Assembly (NCBI RefSeq): GCF_000747525.1
Contig: NZ_CP009278.1
Coordinates: forward strand, 4,898,001 to 4,962,000
Length of the DNA: 64,000 bases
DNA from: Sphingobacterium sp. ML3W
GTDB taxonomy: Bacteria > Bacteroidota > Bacteroidia > Sphingobacteriales > Sphingobacteriaceae
Direction: 5' to 3'
The notes under the pieces were generated by a model, which was given only the letters and a program-made list of their open reading frames with translations, was not told the DNA's origin and ran no database searches. Shown piece by piece: positions 28,946 to 39,389 of this stretch. The translations under genes were made by a program, and so were the position numbers. Position 1 is the stretch's first letter; each line of letters starts with the position of its first letter.

Positions 28946-29422
28946 TTATTTTTTATCTAAAAATCTAAATATCTCATCGATTACCACAATGGGAAATCTG
29001 TTTTTCTCTAAATCTTTAAGCCGATCTCGCGACAAATTATTTCCAGTACTCAAAATTACCATGCCAGCAAAATTATTAATAGCACAACGCTCTATACATT
29101 CTAGCTCAAGATATAGATCATCCTTACTTTGCATAAAAATAAGGTGGTAACCTAAGGAAGCCAGCGAACTCTCGAAATTGCATAATAGATTAGAAAAAAA
29201 AGGTGTATCAATAGTCGGAAGAATAACTCCTATTAATCTATTTTCAATGCATTTAAATAGTTTCACCATTGAATTGATCTCAAATGCATGGGTAAGAGCG
29301 TAATTCCGAACCATTTTCTTTGTTTTATGACTTATTTCTGGACTATCCGCTAGAGCTTTAGATATTGTTGATCTAGATTTATTAAGAGCTAATCCAATTT
29401 CTTTGACAGTAATCTTCTTCAT
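28946..29422 (-). pseudogene. LacI-family regulator, C-terminally truncated
   Basis: The first 158 residues of a LacI-type repressor remain: the DNA-binding head (TVKEIGLALNKSRSTISKAL), the hinge, and the first part of the sugar-binding domain (RLIGVILPTIDTPFFSNLLC). The frame stops at VVIDEIFRFLDKK, where the family needs about 180 more residues. Downstream on the same strand (28830-28945) is an unrelated open piece (WDFYDSTRLYKLARDASK). So the gene was cut by a deletion that joined remains of two genes. It probably has no sugar response. Confidence 0.75.
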
Positions 29423-29551
29423 ATCATTCTATTATCAAAATTAAAGGTCAATTATTTCTATTTGATAAATGTTTTATTGCTCGAATCTTTAGCAAAAAAC
29501 GCATTGCTTCGAATCTTCAATGTGCTTATTTGGGGTCATTTAGCTAAGTTT

Positions 29552-29715
29552 TTATGATTTTAAACTAAAAAGTTTCTTATCTAGATTGGTACTGTCACCG
29601 CCTACCATAATCGTAAAATCTCCCTTTTCCACAATAAAGTTTATATTGTTATTATAGAAACCAAGTTATTCATCCTTTATATCAAAAACGACTGTTTGCG
29701 TCATTCCCTTTTTTA
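29552..29715 (-). pseudogene. GH3 glycosidase, C-terminal remnant
   Basis: Read on the minus strand, TQTVVFDIKDE, a TAA, then LGFYNNN and VEKGDFTIMVGGDSTNL match the fibronectin-like C-terminal domain typical of GH3 beta-glucosidases. Only about 50 codons remain. It lies between the truncated LacI gene and the end of the M6-type gene, showing that the locus lost a glycosidase. Confidence 0.6.
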
Positions 29716-29769
29716 AGTATTAATTGGAAATATAAATTCTCTAATTCATAAAATTGATTGCTAAACTTA

Positions 29770-30984
29770 TTAATAACCTACATTGAAATTCATTATAGCG
29801 CCCGGTACACTGATATCAGAAATTTTAAGACTAGGGACTGTTCCGTCCCGCCAGCGTAGCATCGGATTTATCTTCCCATTTACAGATTTAACATTTTTGC
29901 CAAGTAGAACACGATTATCGTTTCCTGTTGCCACAGGTGGTTTGGTTGATCTATCGTTCATCAAGTCGACACCGTCTGCCGCCACAAGACGGAACCAGGG
30001 ATGCATTGGCGCATTCGAATCCTCCACGACATGCCAGATAGCCAATCCAATATCCATAGGATGACCAGCTACATTGTAGCTAGGATACCATTTGCTATGA
30101 TTAAGTGACTGAATAACAAAATATTCTTTTGAATTTTTTGGATTAACAAAACGGTACAACGTGTCTCTGGCATTCGACCTAATCGATATTTTCTTTTTGT
30201 CATCAGCAGAAATATCGACAACTTCCGCTGTTTTCAAGGTAAGCAACAACGGTGCACAATAATCGATGGGAGAATTTTCACTACCGGCATTCCAACCCAT
30301 GATACAAAAAGATCCGGCATTTCCTTTTTTGGAAAGATCATCACCGGCCTGATTACCGATATCAGGAAAACGAAAAATTGCGTGGGAAGATTCATGTGCC
30401 AGTATCCTGGTCATATGACTTGTCTCTGTACCCTGGCCAATGTCACACAGTCCGATATGGTTCATGGGAATGTACGAATCACCACTTTTAAATGGAATAA
30501 CTGATTTTACCCCATAGGCGGAGTAACCAAAGGGAACTAATACCAACCAGGAGCCAATTCCATTATTCGATAACTCCTTGTATCGAGTTAACCCCGGGAT
30601 GCCATCAGGGTACTTTTCTTTTACTTTCAAAATCACGGAATCAGCAAAAGCCTGTCCCCAATCCCAGGGCTCATTGGTATCCGGATTTCTTCCAGATGAG
30701 TTTTTGAAGTAACTCCTATTTTTATGAAAGCGGATACGAACAACGGTATGGGTGACATCATACTTTCCATCTGTTTGATCTTTAAAAAACTCGTTCAGCG
30801 AGCCGACATTGCCTGCTTTATTGTAACCACTTTTCTGATTCAGCAAACTATCAATGGTCGCATCTGAAGCCTTATATTGAAAATCATTGAAATCCGCTAT
30901 TACAGTCAGGCCATGAATTTTTCCCTGTGCATATAAACCTATAGAAAGGAATAAAAATAGAATTAAAAAAATATGTTGTTTCAT
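29770..30984 (-). CDS. Secreted M6-type zinc metallopeptidase
   Basis: This 404-residue protein has a signal peptide (ends SIGLYAQG) and a metal-binding motif in LAHESSHAIFRFPDIG near residue 198: HExxH followed by a Pro-Asp, as in M6 (immune inhibitor A) peptidases. The N-terminal ITVIADF-type strand and NEFFKDQTDGKYDVTHTV match the start of M6 domains. The C-terminal half is beta-rich with no clear domain. It is the last gene of the long operon that starts with GH97. It would cut glycoprotein backbones at the surface or periplasm; substrate inferred only from the locus. Confidence 0.75.
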   Translation of the reverse strand: MKQHIFLILFLFLSIGLYAQGKIHGLTVIADFNDFQYKASDATIDSLLNQKSGYNKAGNVGSLNEFFKDQTDGKYDVTHTVVRIRFHKNRSYFKNSSGRNPDTNEPWDWGQAFADSVILKVKEKYPDGIPGLTRYKELSNNGIGSWLVLVPFGYSAYGVKSVIPFKSGDSYIPMNHIGLCDIGQGTETSHMTRILAHESSHAIFRFPDIGNQAGDDLSKKGNAGSFCIMGWNAGSENSPIDYCAPLLLTLKTAEVVDISADDKKKISIRSNARDTLYRFVNPKNSKEYFVIQSLNHSKWYPSYNVAGHPMDIGLAIWHVVEDSNAPMHPWFRLVAADGVDLMNDRSTKPPVATGNDNRVLLGKNVKSVNGKINPMLRWRDGTVPSLKISDISVPGAIMNFNVGY

Positions 30985-31042
30985 ACCAAAATAACTTGTA
31001 ATCTGTTTTAATTAATAACTTATGGAATACTATATATGCAGG

Positions 31043-33439
31043 TTACCACCGCATTATCTTTATTTCATCAACAATAATATCGTTATCTAACGCCTTGATT
31101 TTTAGAAAATGTGTGCTATTAACCTTCATATTCTGCTTGAAATCAATAATTGCTTGTTGTCTCAAAACGTTAGCTCGCCATCGGTCTGTAAATGGTTTTG
31201 CCTTTATCGAGTGCTTTCCTAAATATTTGTCATCCAGCCAAAGCTCAAGACATAAATCTCCACCGTTGGCCGGTTGCATTGGAATAAAACCTAATTGAAT
31301 TTCGTAGTCACCTTCCTCCTCAATCGTAAATTCGTATTCTACAGCACTTTCTCGGTTAATTTCGGAAGCTTGATTACTATGCCCTAATCCCGTAATTGTA
31401 CGGACAATCCCAATAGATTTATTAAACTCATTCGCATAAATTGTCAAACTATTTTTTGGATTTGGACGACCAACCTCCATATCTTTGTGCGTATAATTTG
31501 CTGACTCAAAAACGGGTAAATTACGAGGTTTCATATCCATGATTCCATTCCATTTGCCATTTGCGATTTCCATGTTATAATGATCAGTTAATTTAGTGAT
31601 CTCATTATAAGCATCCAAGGCAGGCTGACCTGTCAATAAAAATTTTTTGTTCATCTGCGATGCAGCTCTAACAGGATATTCTACCAATTGATAATAAGCA
31701 TCCCTCAAATTCTTCGGAATATATTTAGAAATCTCAATGGCAGATTTTTCAATAGCGTCATAATCTGCAACCCTTTTTTTTGCTTCATCAATCGTGAAAT
31801 CAGGAGATACGACCGGCATCAATCCGCCACGTGGATATCCCTCTATTTCTACTTTATTGAAACCCATAAATTCGGGACGGCGAATAGAAGCTAATCTATA
31901 ATATTCTTTCATGACTTCGGCTATTTCAGCGGTCTTTTGGCCTCCAAATTCACGAGCAGCCCAGTTATAACTGTGTTCTTTCAAGCTCTTTTCGTTTATC
32001 GATTCGATATTCCACCCCATATCCAAAAATAGCTCCGTCAGATATTCCGCTGGCTTTATATCACCTACATTTAAAATCCATAGTTTGCGCGCATTATAAT
32101 CCCAAGCACGCTTCATTTCAGAATAAACAAGTGCGGGCTGTGTAGAACTTAGCCAAAGATAGTCATGTGGAGATCCCCAATAAGAAACATGATAGTATAC
32201 TCCTGACCCTCCTTTGCGTTTTTGCTCCTCTTTATTGCTAAGATTTGAGATATGGCCATCATTGTCGTCTGTCCACATCAATGTAACGTAATCCGGGACC
32301 TCCAGTCCTTCCTTATACACATCCAAAACCTCCTTATATAAAACCATAGTCTGTGGTATTTCCTCCACATTTGGATTAATATATTTTTTAAGTAAATCCC
32401 TTTGGACATCAAATACTTCGTGGAGAGCGTCACGATATTCAGCGGATGTTTTGACACCCTCCATACGACCGTCGTGTACCCCTCGCATCCCAACAGTCAT
32501 AAAAGTTTCTGTGCCAGCCACCTCTTTTAATCTTTCTGCCCAGTAATTAATGATGTTTTCACGGTTGGATTTAAAGTTATATCTTCCTAAATTTTCTTTA
32601 TACCATTCCCCTGCATTATTTCTCATCAACGGTTCACAATGGGAGGTGCCCATAACTATACCATATTTCTCCGCTGTTTCTCTATTTCCTTTTACTGTAT
32701 AAAACGGAGTTGTTCTTTCATGCATCGCAGGCCATAAAGTATTAGCACGCAACCGCAACAACAGTTCAAATACTTTACCATAGGTCTTTGGCCCCATATG
32801 ATAAGGAACAGTACTCGGTTCAAAAGTCTGAGAACTCCATGGAACTATACCCCAATCTTCATCATTTAAAAAAATTCCTCTATATTGTACCGATGGTTTT
32901 TGAGTTTCTTTAAAGCCAAATGGTAAGGTGACTGTCTCTTTTCTAGAAGGAACAACATCTGCCCACCACATCCAAGGAGAAATCCCGATCTTTCTAGAGA
33001 GTTCTAATACTCCATAAGCTGCTCCTCTGGGATCACTACCTACAACAAAAAGTATATTTTCTTGCTTTCCTGAAACCTCGATGTGGCAAGCTTCCCATTG
33101 ATTTTTAATCCCTTTGACATCTATTTTATACTTTATTAACAGCTTATCAAATGCAATATTTTCACCGATTACACCAACGACTACCCCATCTTCGCTCAAA
33201 GTGGAAGAAAATTTAAATGGAGATGATATGAGCTTAGAATCATTAGTAAGCATTTCAATTGCTGTATTTACCACTTGTGAATGACCCACATAATGAATAT
33301 TAGTACCCTGCCCCTTATCAATCAGGTGAAATTTATCTTTTCCACTGGTACTTAGCGCAACAATAACCGAAAAAATTAATATTACTGTTTTCTTCACCTT
33401 AATGTTATTCAATTTCGAATTTATATACGCAGTCCTCAT
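31043..33439 (-). CDS. GH115 alpha-glucuronidase-type glycosidase
   Basis: This 798-residue protein has an N-terminal export segment (VILIFSVIVALSTSG). Family GH115 motifs are clear: RGAAYGVLELSRKIGISPWM, WWADV, then YRGIFLNDEDWGIVPW (about residue 190) and NTLWPAMHE. GH115 enzymes remove glucuronic acid or its methyl ester from the side chains of polysaccharides. The C-terminal part (about residues 660-798) is the accessory beta domain expected for the family. It lies between two metallopeptidase genes, so acidic sugar side chains are likely part of the target glycan. Confidence 0.9.
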   Translation of the reverse strand: MRTAYINSKLNNIKVKKTVILIFSVIVALSTSGKDKFHLIDKGQGTNIHYVGHSQVVNTAIEMLTNDSKLISSPFKFSSTLSEDGVVVGVIGENIAFDKLLIKYKIDVKGIKNQWEACHIEVSGKQENILFVVGSDPRGAAYGVLELSRKIGISPWMWWADVVPSRKETVTLPFGFKETQKPSVQYRGIFLNDEDWGIVPWSSQTFEPSTVPYHMGPKTYGKVFELLLRLRANTLWPAMHERTTPFYTVKGNRETAEKYGIVMGTSHCEPLMRNNAGEWYKENLGRYNFKSNRENIINYWAERLKEVAGTETFMTVGMRGVHDGRMEGVKTSAEYRDALHEVFDVQRDLLKKYINPNVEEIPQTMVLYKEVLDVYKEGLEVPDYVTLMWTDDNDGHISNLSNKEEQKRKGGSGVYYHVSYWGSPHDYLWLSSTQPALVYSEMKRAWDYNARKLWILNVGDIKPAEYLTELFLDMGWNIESINEKSLKEHSYNWAAREFGGQKTAEIAEVMKEYYRLASIRRPEFMGFNKVEIEGYPRGGLMPVVSPDFTIDEAKKRVADYDAIEKSAIEISKYIPKNLRDAYYQLVEYPVRAASQMNKKFLLTGQPALDAYNEITKLTDHYNMEIANGKWNGIMDMKPRNLPVFESANYTHKDMEVGRPNPKNSLTIYANEFNKSIGIVRTITGLGHSNQASEINRESAVEYEFTIEEEGDYEIQLGFIPMQPANGGDLCLELWLDDKYLGKHSIKAKPFTDRWRANVLRQQAIIDFKQNMKVNSTHFLKIKALDNDIIVDEIKIMRW

Positions 33440-33508
33440 AGGGTAAAAAGAAAATTAATGACGTATATTTCATCTGGATTATTTTAAATGCATATATACT
33501 ATTCATAC

Positions 33509-34630
33509 TTAAAATTCGATAACCGCCTCATGTATATTTCCACCTTTTAGCTTGGTTATCTGGGTTTGCCAGTCTGGTATCCATACATATTTCTTTTGCC
33601 CATTATATTCCGCTTCAACAACAAAACTGAACCAGTACCAATAAGGGAATTCATCTTTAGGTGGTATACCGATATCATCATGATCAGGATGGTATAATTT
33701 ATAGACATTGTCAATCTCGACATAACCCACCTTATCTGTTGAAAATGTACGGAATGGCTTGGGGTATACATCCCTATTATTCTTCTTGCCCCCGGCTCTT
33801 GTTCCGTAAAACTTAACGGATACATTTTTCTCTGTCTTTCCTTTTACCAATACCTTTATTCGAAGTTTATCGGGAAATACATTTTTAGTTAAATCTTTGT
33901 TCAACTGTTTATGATGGGCTGTATAATTAAAAAGAGCTGAGCAGTAGTCGCTCCAAGCTCCAAATGCTGTCCCCATATTGCATCCCGGAGGTACTAAATC
34001 AACAAGGCTGACAGAATTATCCTTAGCTTTAATAATATATTGGTACATATCTGTCGCACCACGTACATGTCCGAATTCATGGCCAAGATCGCTATACACA
34101 CCTTGTACTGGTGGTACCTTAGAAAAGATATCACCATTCTTTTTTTGCTCTTCCAGCGTTTTGTAACAAGCAACTAATGCTTGTCCACTTTTGCCCCCTC
34201 CACTACACCACATCCCATTATTCTTGGCATTGAGAGCAAAAAAAACAACAAAGTCATATTTTTCGGTATCTAAAATACCAGAAGCGTCTTTTATGTGCTT
34301 GTCATAATTGTCCTTATTACTATTATTATCATAGATTTTTAATCCCGCAGGGACATAACGAAAATAATAATTGAATTTATTAGAACTTTCATTCCAAAAT
34401 AAAGTGGTCTGAGCAAACATCTTTTCAAGATTCTTCTTAAAGATTTCTTCCCCACCATATCTTGCAAGATCCTCTTTTTCAACCCATACCTGCGCTCTAT
34501 AGGTAATTGTGTCTTTTTCAGAAACAATTGTCCTATCTTGAGCAATTGTAATCTTCCCACTGATACAAAAAATTAAAATGAGAGATAAAACAGAAATTTT
34601 GAACATTGTTTTAATATTTAAATTAGCCAT
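33509..34630 (-). CDS. Secreted zinc metallopeptidase, HExxHxxGxxD type
   Basis: This 373-residue protein has a signal peptide ending near ITIAQD (the methionine before FKISVLSLIL is an alternative start at 34606). The zinc motif is HEFGHVRGATDMY, near residue 183: HExxH, then Gly, then Asp as a third ligand. The C-terminal 130 residues look like a beta-sandwich (VKVLVKGKTEKNVSVKFYG). It is paralogous to the next gene upstream (shared ATDMYQYI/VTDLYQYI, YGTRAGGKKNNRDVYP against YGSRAGASGRNRDIYP). Family number unknown to me. A tandem duplication is the likely origin. Confidence 0.7.
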   Translation of the reverse strand: MANLNIKTMFKISVLSLILIFCISGKITIAQDRTIVSEKDTITYRAQVWVEKEDLARYGGEEIFKKNLEKMFAQTTLFWNESSNKFNYYFRYVPAGLKIYDNNSNKDNYDKHIKDASGILDTEKYDFVVFFALNAKNNGMWCSGGGKSGQALVACYKTLEEQKKNGDIFSKVPPVQGVYSDLGHEFGHVRGATDMYQYIIKAKDNSVSLVDLVPPGCNMGTAFGAWSDYCSALFNYTAHHKQLNKDLTKNVFPDKLRIKVLVKGKTEKNVSVKFYGTRAGGKKNNRDVYPKPFRTFSTDKVGYVEIDNVYKLYHPDHDDIGIPPKDEFPYWYWFSFVVEAEYNGQKKYVWIPDWQTQITKLKGGNIHEAVIEF

Positions 34631-34653
34631 GGTATTTCCCCTGGCTTAGGTGT

Positions 34654-35796
34654 TTAAAAAGCTATATTAGCGGTATACGTATCCTTTCCTTCAAAGAAAG
34701 GCATCTGAATTTCATACTCCGGTAACCATGCATATTTTTTTGTTGTTCCAGAAGAAACCTCTACTAAAAAACCGAACCATCGGCCGTAAGGTAGATCTTG
34801 TGGAATGTTTGGAAATTTACCTTTATCAGGAATAAAAAGATTCTTGGTATCCCTCATCATATATTTTCCATCACTGCCCGTCTGTCCGGTTAGAAAAGCT
34901 GTTGGATAAATATCCCGATTTCGTCCACTGGCACCAGCCCTAGAACCATAAATTTTAACATCAAGTCCTCTTTTTGATACGCCATTTACAGTAACATTAA
35001 TTTCGATATTTTTAGGATACATACTTCCAAAGAAATCCGTGAAGTCTTTTCCGATCTGTTTGGATGAGCCCGCACGATTAATACATGCTGCTGCATAATC
35101 GCTCCATAAACCAGACGCAGCATCATTCATAATGCAAATCGGTGGATCAAACTTCTGATTGCTTACCGGATTATCATTCGCACTAATAATATACTGATAA
35201 AGATCAGTAACGCCACGATAATGCCCTAGCTCGTGAGTAAGCGTCCGATAGGTATTATCATTGAAAATATCTTTAGGAGTTCCAGAGCCTGTGAATACTG
35301 TCACAACAGATCGATTATCTGATCCACCGCCATGCGCAGCTCCTCCATTGCCGGTCTCCCCATTATCCTGAATACCATCAAAAAACACCGTGACATCGTA
35401 TTTGCTAAAATCAATAGGATCATTATATATCACTTTGCGCAAGGCTGCACTCTGTGAAGAGCCTTCATAAATCTTCATGTCAGTAAAGGTGTAACGGTAT
35501 TTTTTGTTCAACTTTCCTTTAGAACTTTCATTCCAATAATTGGTCACTTTCCGAAATAGCTCAGCCATTCGTGAACTGACGATGCGTTCACTGCCACCTA
35601 GATGCCCTTCGACGCTAGCCTTATCCACATAGACCAGCACTTTAAATTCAAATTCATCTGTGGGTGTTACAACCGGGGGATCTGGATCCGGTTTGGTATC
35701 TGGTACAACAGGAGATGACTTTCCACATCCATGTATTGAAAATATCGTCAGTAACCATACAGTAAATAAGACTGCGATGTTCATAATTTTTATCAT
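34654..35796 (-). CDS. Zinc metallopeptidase lipoprotein, paralog
   Basis: This 380-residue protein carries a lipoprotein signal (lipobox IHGC near residue 24), then a Pro/Asp-rich linker (PDTKPDPDPPVV) that would hold the enzyme away from the membrane. The zinc motif is HELGHYRGVTDLY near residue 188. It matches the following gene along most of its length. One paralog is anchored and the other seems free, so the pair could act at the surface and in the periplasm or medium. The substrate is unknown; the locus suggests glycoproteins. Confidence 0.7.
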   Translation of the reverse strand: MIKIMNIAVLFTVWLLTIFSIHGCGKSSPVVPDTKPDPDPPVVTPTDEFEFKVLVYVDKASVEGHLGGSERIVSSRMAELFRKVTNYWNESSKGKLNKKYRYTFTDMKIYEGSSQSAALRKVIYNDPIDFSKYDVTVFFDGIQDNGETGNGGAAHGGGSDNRSVVTVFTGSGTPKDIFNDNTYRTLTHELGHYRGVTDLYQYIISANDNPVSNQKFDPPICIMNDAASGLWSDYAAACINRAGSSKQIGKDFTDFFGSMYPKNIEINVTVNGVSKRGLDVKIYGSRAGASGRNRDIYPTAFLTGQTGSDGKYMMRDTKNLFIPDKGKFPNIPQDLPYGRWFGFLVEVSSGTTKKYAWLPEYEIQMPFFEGKDTYTANIAF

Positions 35797-35883
35797 TGCT
35801 TATTCTTTTATATTTTTGAGCTAAGTAAGTATATCCTCTCGCACTGGATTACGCCAACCCAAGAGGATATACCAGACATTAGG

Positions 35884-37517
35884 TTAACGTTGACTAACAA
35901 ATACCTGATTCAGACACATTACTTTACCTGTGGTTTGATACCAACTTTCGTATAGAGACACTCTTATGTATCTCTTCGTCTGCATTCCAAAGTCAAACCA
36001 GTGTACCATACCTTCCCAATGATTGGTCCAACTATTAGTGCTACCTTTTAATTCAGCTTCTGTAAAAGCATCCCACATTCCTGTTGTTGCCGAATTGGGA
36101 CCTAATGTTGTCCAACTAGCATTATCATTACTAACCTCTATTTTAATACGTTTTGGGGCAGGTTGGGTCCATTGCAACCTAGGCATTAATCCTAAGGAAT
36201 TGTATTGTTTATGACCTTCACCCATATCAAATGTCAAAACAAAAGGTGTCGATCCATCAACTCTATTATTTAATTCTAAATAAATGTCCTCACTGGAATT
36301 ACTAGGCCAAGTGCCATTATATAATCGGTTTAGTTGGCTGCTTTTGTCTGCCACATTTGCACTGTAAGCTGCTATATTCCATAATTTTCGATTCAATAAT
36401 GTCCCATACCCGGGTGCACATTGTCTGATGTTGATCGTCTTGGTCAGTTTCGTTTGTTTGTCTAGAACGATAACAGTCGCAATGCGTTCCCGATGATTGA
36501 CTGGATTTAGCTGATTCACATTGAGGTAAATGTTACCATCTGCCTTTTTCGTCACATTCGCCCACGGCTGATCTGAAGAAACTTCAATCTCCACGCCCTC
36601 TGCTGTAGCAATCACTTTATCATGAAGTACCTGTGAAGGAATAATAATTTCGTTCTGCTGAAAATAGTCTCCTGTCCATTTAATATCATCAAGGGTACCT
36701 TTTGAAATGGTAACTTTGATATATGCATTAATCTAATAGGAATCACCCATTTCCCTCTAGGCATTTTAGCCACATCAAGCGTCAGAAAATTTTCCACATA
36801 TTGCTCTCCTGAAGGAATAGTAAGATCAGTTTTAAAGCTATAGAACTTCGTGTCTAGCGCCTTATCTTCTTGAGAAAGCAGACTAACATCAGTCGTATAA
36901 GAAACATTAAGATCCATTGATGATTTAACATCGAGACCAGCAGTCAGATCCAAATCGTATTTCTCCGGTGGATTAGTCGAAAAATCAAGTGAAAAGGCAC
37001 CCTTTTTCTCACTATAAATCGTGAGAACAGGCTGTTTCAAAGTAATAGCCAAAATCAAATTGGATTTTTCTACATTGACAGTTCCACCTTCTGTTTTACT
37101 GTTTATACGTAAAGGAACATAGTAGGTTCCATAACCTAGATCCTTAATAATATCTTCAATTTTTAGTATTAAAGGAACTGAAGCCTCATTAACCCCTGCC
37201 GCTATCTCAAAATCCTTTTGTAGTGTAAAATACTTTTCATTAAGTATTTCATAATCGGTATTATGAGACGCATTATAGGTGTCTAAATATGTGGCATCCA
37301 ATGATAAGTTACCATCAAATTTATTCTGAAAGTAACCTGCTTTATGAATCCATATCTTGTGTGTATAGTCATCCTCATTCATCACCGTAATTGTCCCAGA
37401 TTGAAGATCACTTTTCGGTAAATAAATCGAATCAGAGATCATATCATCAAATCTGGTATCCCTGCAGGCTGTCAAGGATAATGTGGCTGTTAAAAATAAT
37501 ATTAAATACTTTTTCAT
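35884..37517 (-). pseudogene. DUF1735/BACON/discoidin lipoprotein, frameshifted
   Basis: I use the ATG at 37517, which gives a clean lipoprotein signal (MKKYLILFLTATLSLTAC). The first part has DUF1735-type repeats. The second part, in another frame, has a BACON-like segment (VSSDQPWANVTKKADGNIYL) and a discoidin-type domain ending YIRVSLYE. Read in the second frame, AYIKVTISKGTLDDIKWTG continues the first part after GKWVIPIRL, so one base is missing near 36730; an extra A would restore IRLNAYIK. It would be the surface glycan-binding protein of the SusC/SusD pair upstream. Confidence 0.75.
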
Positions 37518-37528
37518 TCTTCTTCCTT

Positions 37529-39370
37529 TTACCATTTGTAATTCTGTACTAATGAAAAGTTTTTATTCAGATCGCTTTGCGGTATAGGATATAAATAATA
37601 ACTCGGGGTAAAAACGCGTTTTTCAATTACCGTTCTTTTGAAAAATTCCGCTGGATAATTATTGGATCCTCGTGTACCGGTTGCCCTAATGTTCATACCA
37701 TGAATAGCACCTCTTTCGCTCTGTTCAGCAATAAGCCATCTTCGGGTATCGTAAAAACTCATTCCCTCAAAAGCAAATTCTATCCGTCGCTCTCTTCGAA
37801 GCAGTTCGATCAGCTTTTGTTTATTTCCTACCGCTTCAGGATATGCCTGTTCAATATTAGGTAGCCCGGCACGTTCCCTGACGATATTCCAATACGTAAA
37901 TAAGTTCGCATTTGACAGATCTCCCATTTCAATACTTGATTCGGCGTAATTCAGAAGAATTTCAGCATAGCGCATATAAGGGATCTCCCGCTGCACATTT
38001 TTGGTTGGACTTGCTTCATATTCGGGCATGGCAAGTTTGACCATATTATATCCTGTTGAAAAGTAATTATGAGACGCATCAGGACCATTATTTCCATTTT
38101 TGAACATTTCCACATAGACTTTTTCAGACGATTTATTAGGTATAAACCAAGATATACCTCCATATAGAACTGACACATAAAACCTAGGCTCGCGGTTAAC
38201 AAACATGTTAAAGGTATTACGTGGCACCTTTTCGATAGGGTGGGTAAAACTTGTGAATCCCGTTTCGCTATAACCTGCCTGTGGATCAATATCCGGCGTA
38301 TTGCGGTCGACATCTTGATAGCCCCTAATTGGATATCTTCCAGTGTTCATTGCATAAAGGTCGACCATTTCCTGTGTCGGATTATATCCTCCTCCCCAAC
38401 CACCGATACTATTTGGAGCTAAACGCTTATCTATATATCCGTCATCCGACAAGTATGAAAAGATCATCTCTTTATTTTTAGCTACTGTAAAAACTGATTT
38501 ATAGGAAGAATACGGATCAATCGCACCGTTAGATCCATTTACTTTGACCAAACTATAATATCCTAGTTTTATAACGTCTTCCGCTGCATCTTTGGCCAGT
38601 TTCCATTTGTTTGGATCTTTTGTTACAGGAAATAATGCTTTCCCATCAGAATTCTTGATACTGGTATACATCGGATTTCCATTGAATTGATCGCTTGCAG
38701 ACTGCAAAAGAATACGTGCACGATAAGCCAAAGCAATCGCTTGACTCATGCGAGCATAGTCATTTCCCTCTTGTACTATAGGTAAAAAACTGTTATTTGC
38801 CATAGCCAAAAATTCAGATGTTACCCAATCAACACATTCATCCCAACTATTCCGTGGCTGCTTCATATCAACAGCAGTAAAATCTGGTAACTCATCTCCT
38901 AAAAGTATAACGGGGCCATACATACGCATCAACTGTGCATAAAAATATGCCCGTAATGTTCTCACTTCTGCACGCCACTGTTCTCGCGTATCTTTATTAA
39001 GCTCGCTATCGGGACATTTATCCAGATTTTGAAGAAAGTAGTTCGCTTCTCTGATTGCCTGATAGAAAGTATTCCATTTGTCGTAGGGCGCGCTGGATGC
39101 GGTCCAAGTTCCCAGGTCAAATGTTGTAACATTTGTATAAGCTACATCCAAATCACTTGTCGAAACCATTTCAGGCATAGAAGAAGGATTAGATTTCCTG
39201 ACATAAGCATAAATACCATACATGGCATTTTGTGTGGATGAGTACGTCGAAAATATCTGTTCAGGAGAGCGTAGATCTTCAGGCGTGGTATCGAGAAATT
39301 TTTCACACGATCCAAATAGTAGAACCGTTACCAGGAGAAAAAATAATATTTTAATATATTTCAATTTCAT
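37529..39370 (-). CDS. SusD/RagB-type lipoprotein
   Basis: A 613-residue SusD with lipobox FGSC and the family landmarks LDTTPEDLRSPEQIFSTYS, a TPR-like helical region, and RRERRIEFAFEGMSFYDTRR near the C-terminus. It lies 19 bp after the partner SusC gene. It should bind and deliver oligosaccharides or glycopeptides to the barrel. It is larger than the SusD at 3924, as usual for glycan loci. The stop codon is 11 bp before the start of the DUF1735-type lipoprotein. Confidence 0.93.
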   Translation of the reverse strand: MKLKYIKILFFLLVTVLLFGSCEKFLDTTPEDLRSPEQIFSTYSSTQNAMYGIYAYVRKSNPSSMPEMVSTSDLDVAYTNVTTFDLGTWTASSAPYDKWNTFYQAIREANYFLQNLDKCPDSELNKDTREQWRAEVRTLRAYFYAQLMRMYGPVILLGDELPDFTAVDMKQPRNSWDECVDWVTSEFLAMANNSFLPIVQEGNDYARMSQAIALAYRARILLQSASDQFNGNPMYTSIKNSDGKALFPVTKDPNKWKLAKDAAEDVIKLGYYSLVKVNGSNGAIDPYSSYKSVFTVAKNKEMIFSYLSDDGYIDKRLAPNSIGGWGGGYNPTQEMVDLYAMNTGRYPIRGYQDVDRNTPDIDPQAGYSETGFTSFTHPIEKVPRNTFNMFVNREPRFYVSVLYGGISWFIPNKSSEKVYVEMFKNGNNGPDASHNYFSTGYNMVKLAMPEYEASPTKNVQREIPYMRYAEILLNYAESSIEMGDLSNANLFTYWNIVRERAGLPNIEQAYPEAVGNKQKLIELLRRERRIEFAFEGMSFYDTRRWLIAEQSERGAIHGMNIRATGTRGSNNYPAEFFKRTVIEKRVFTPSYYLYPIPQSDLNKNFSLVQNYKW

Positions 39371-39389
39371 TATGTCTCTTTTTTGGAGT

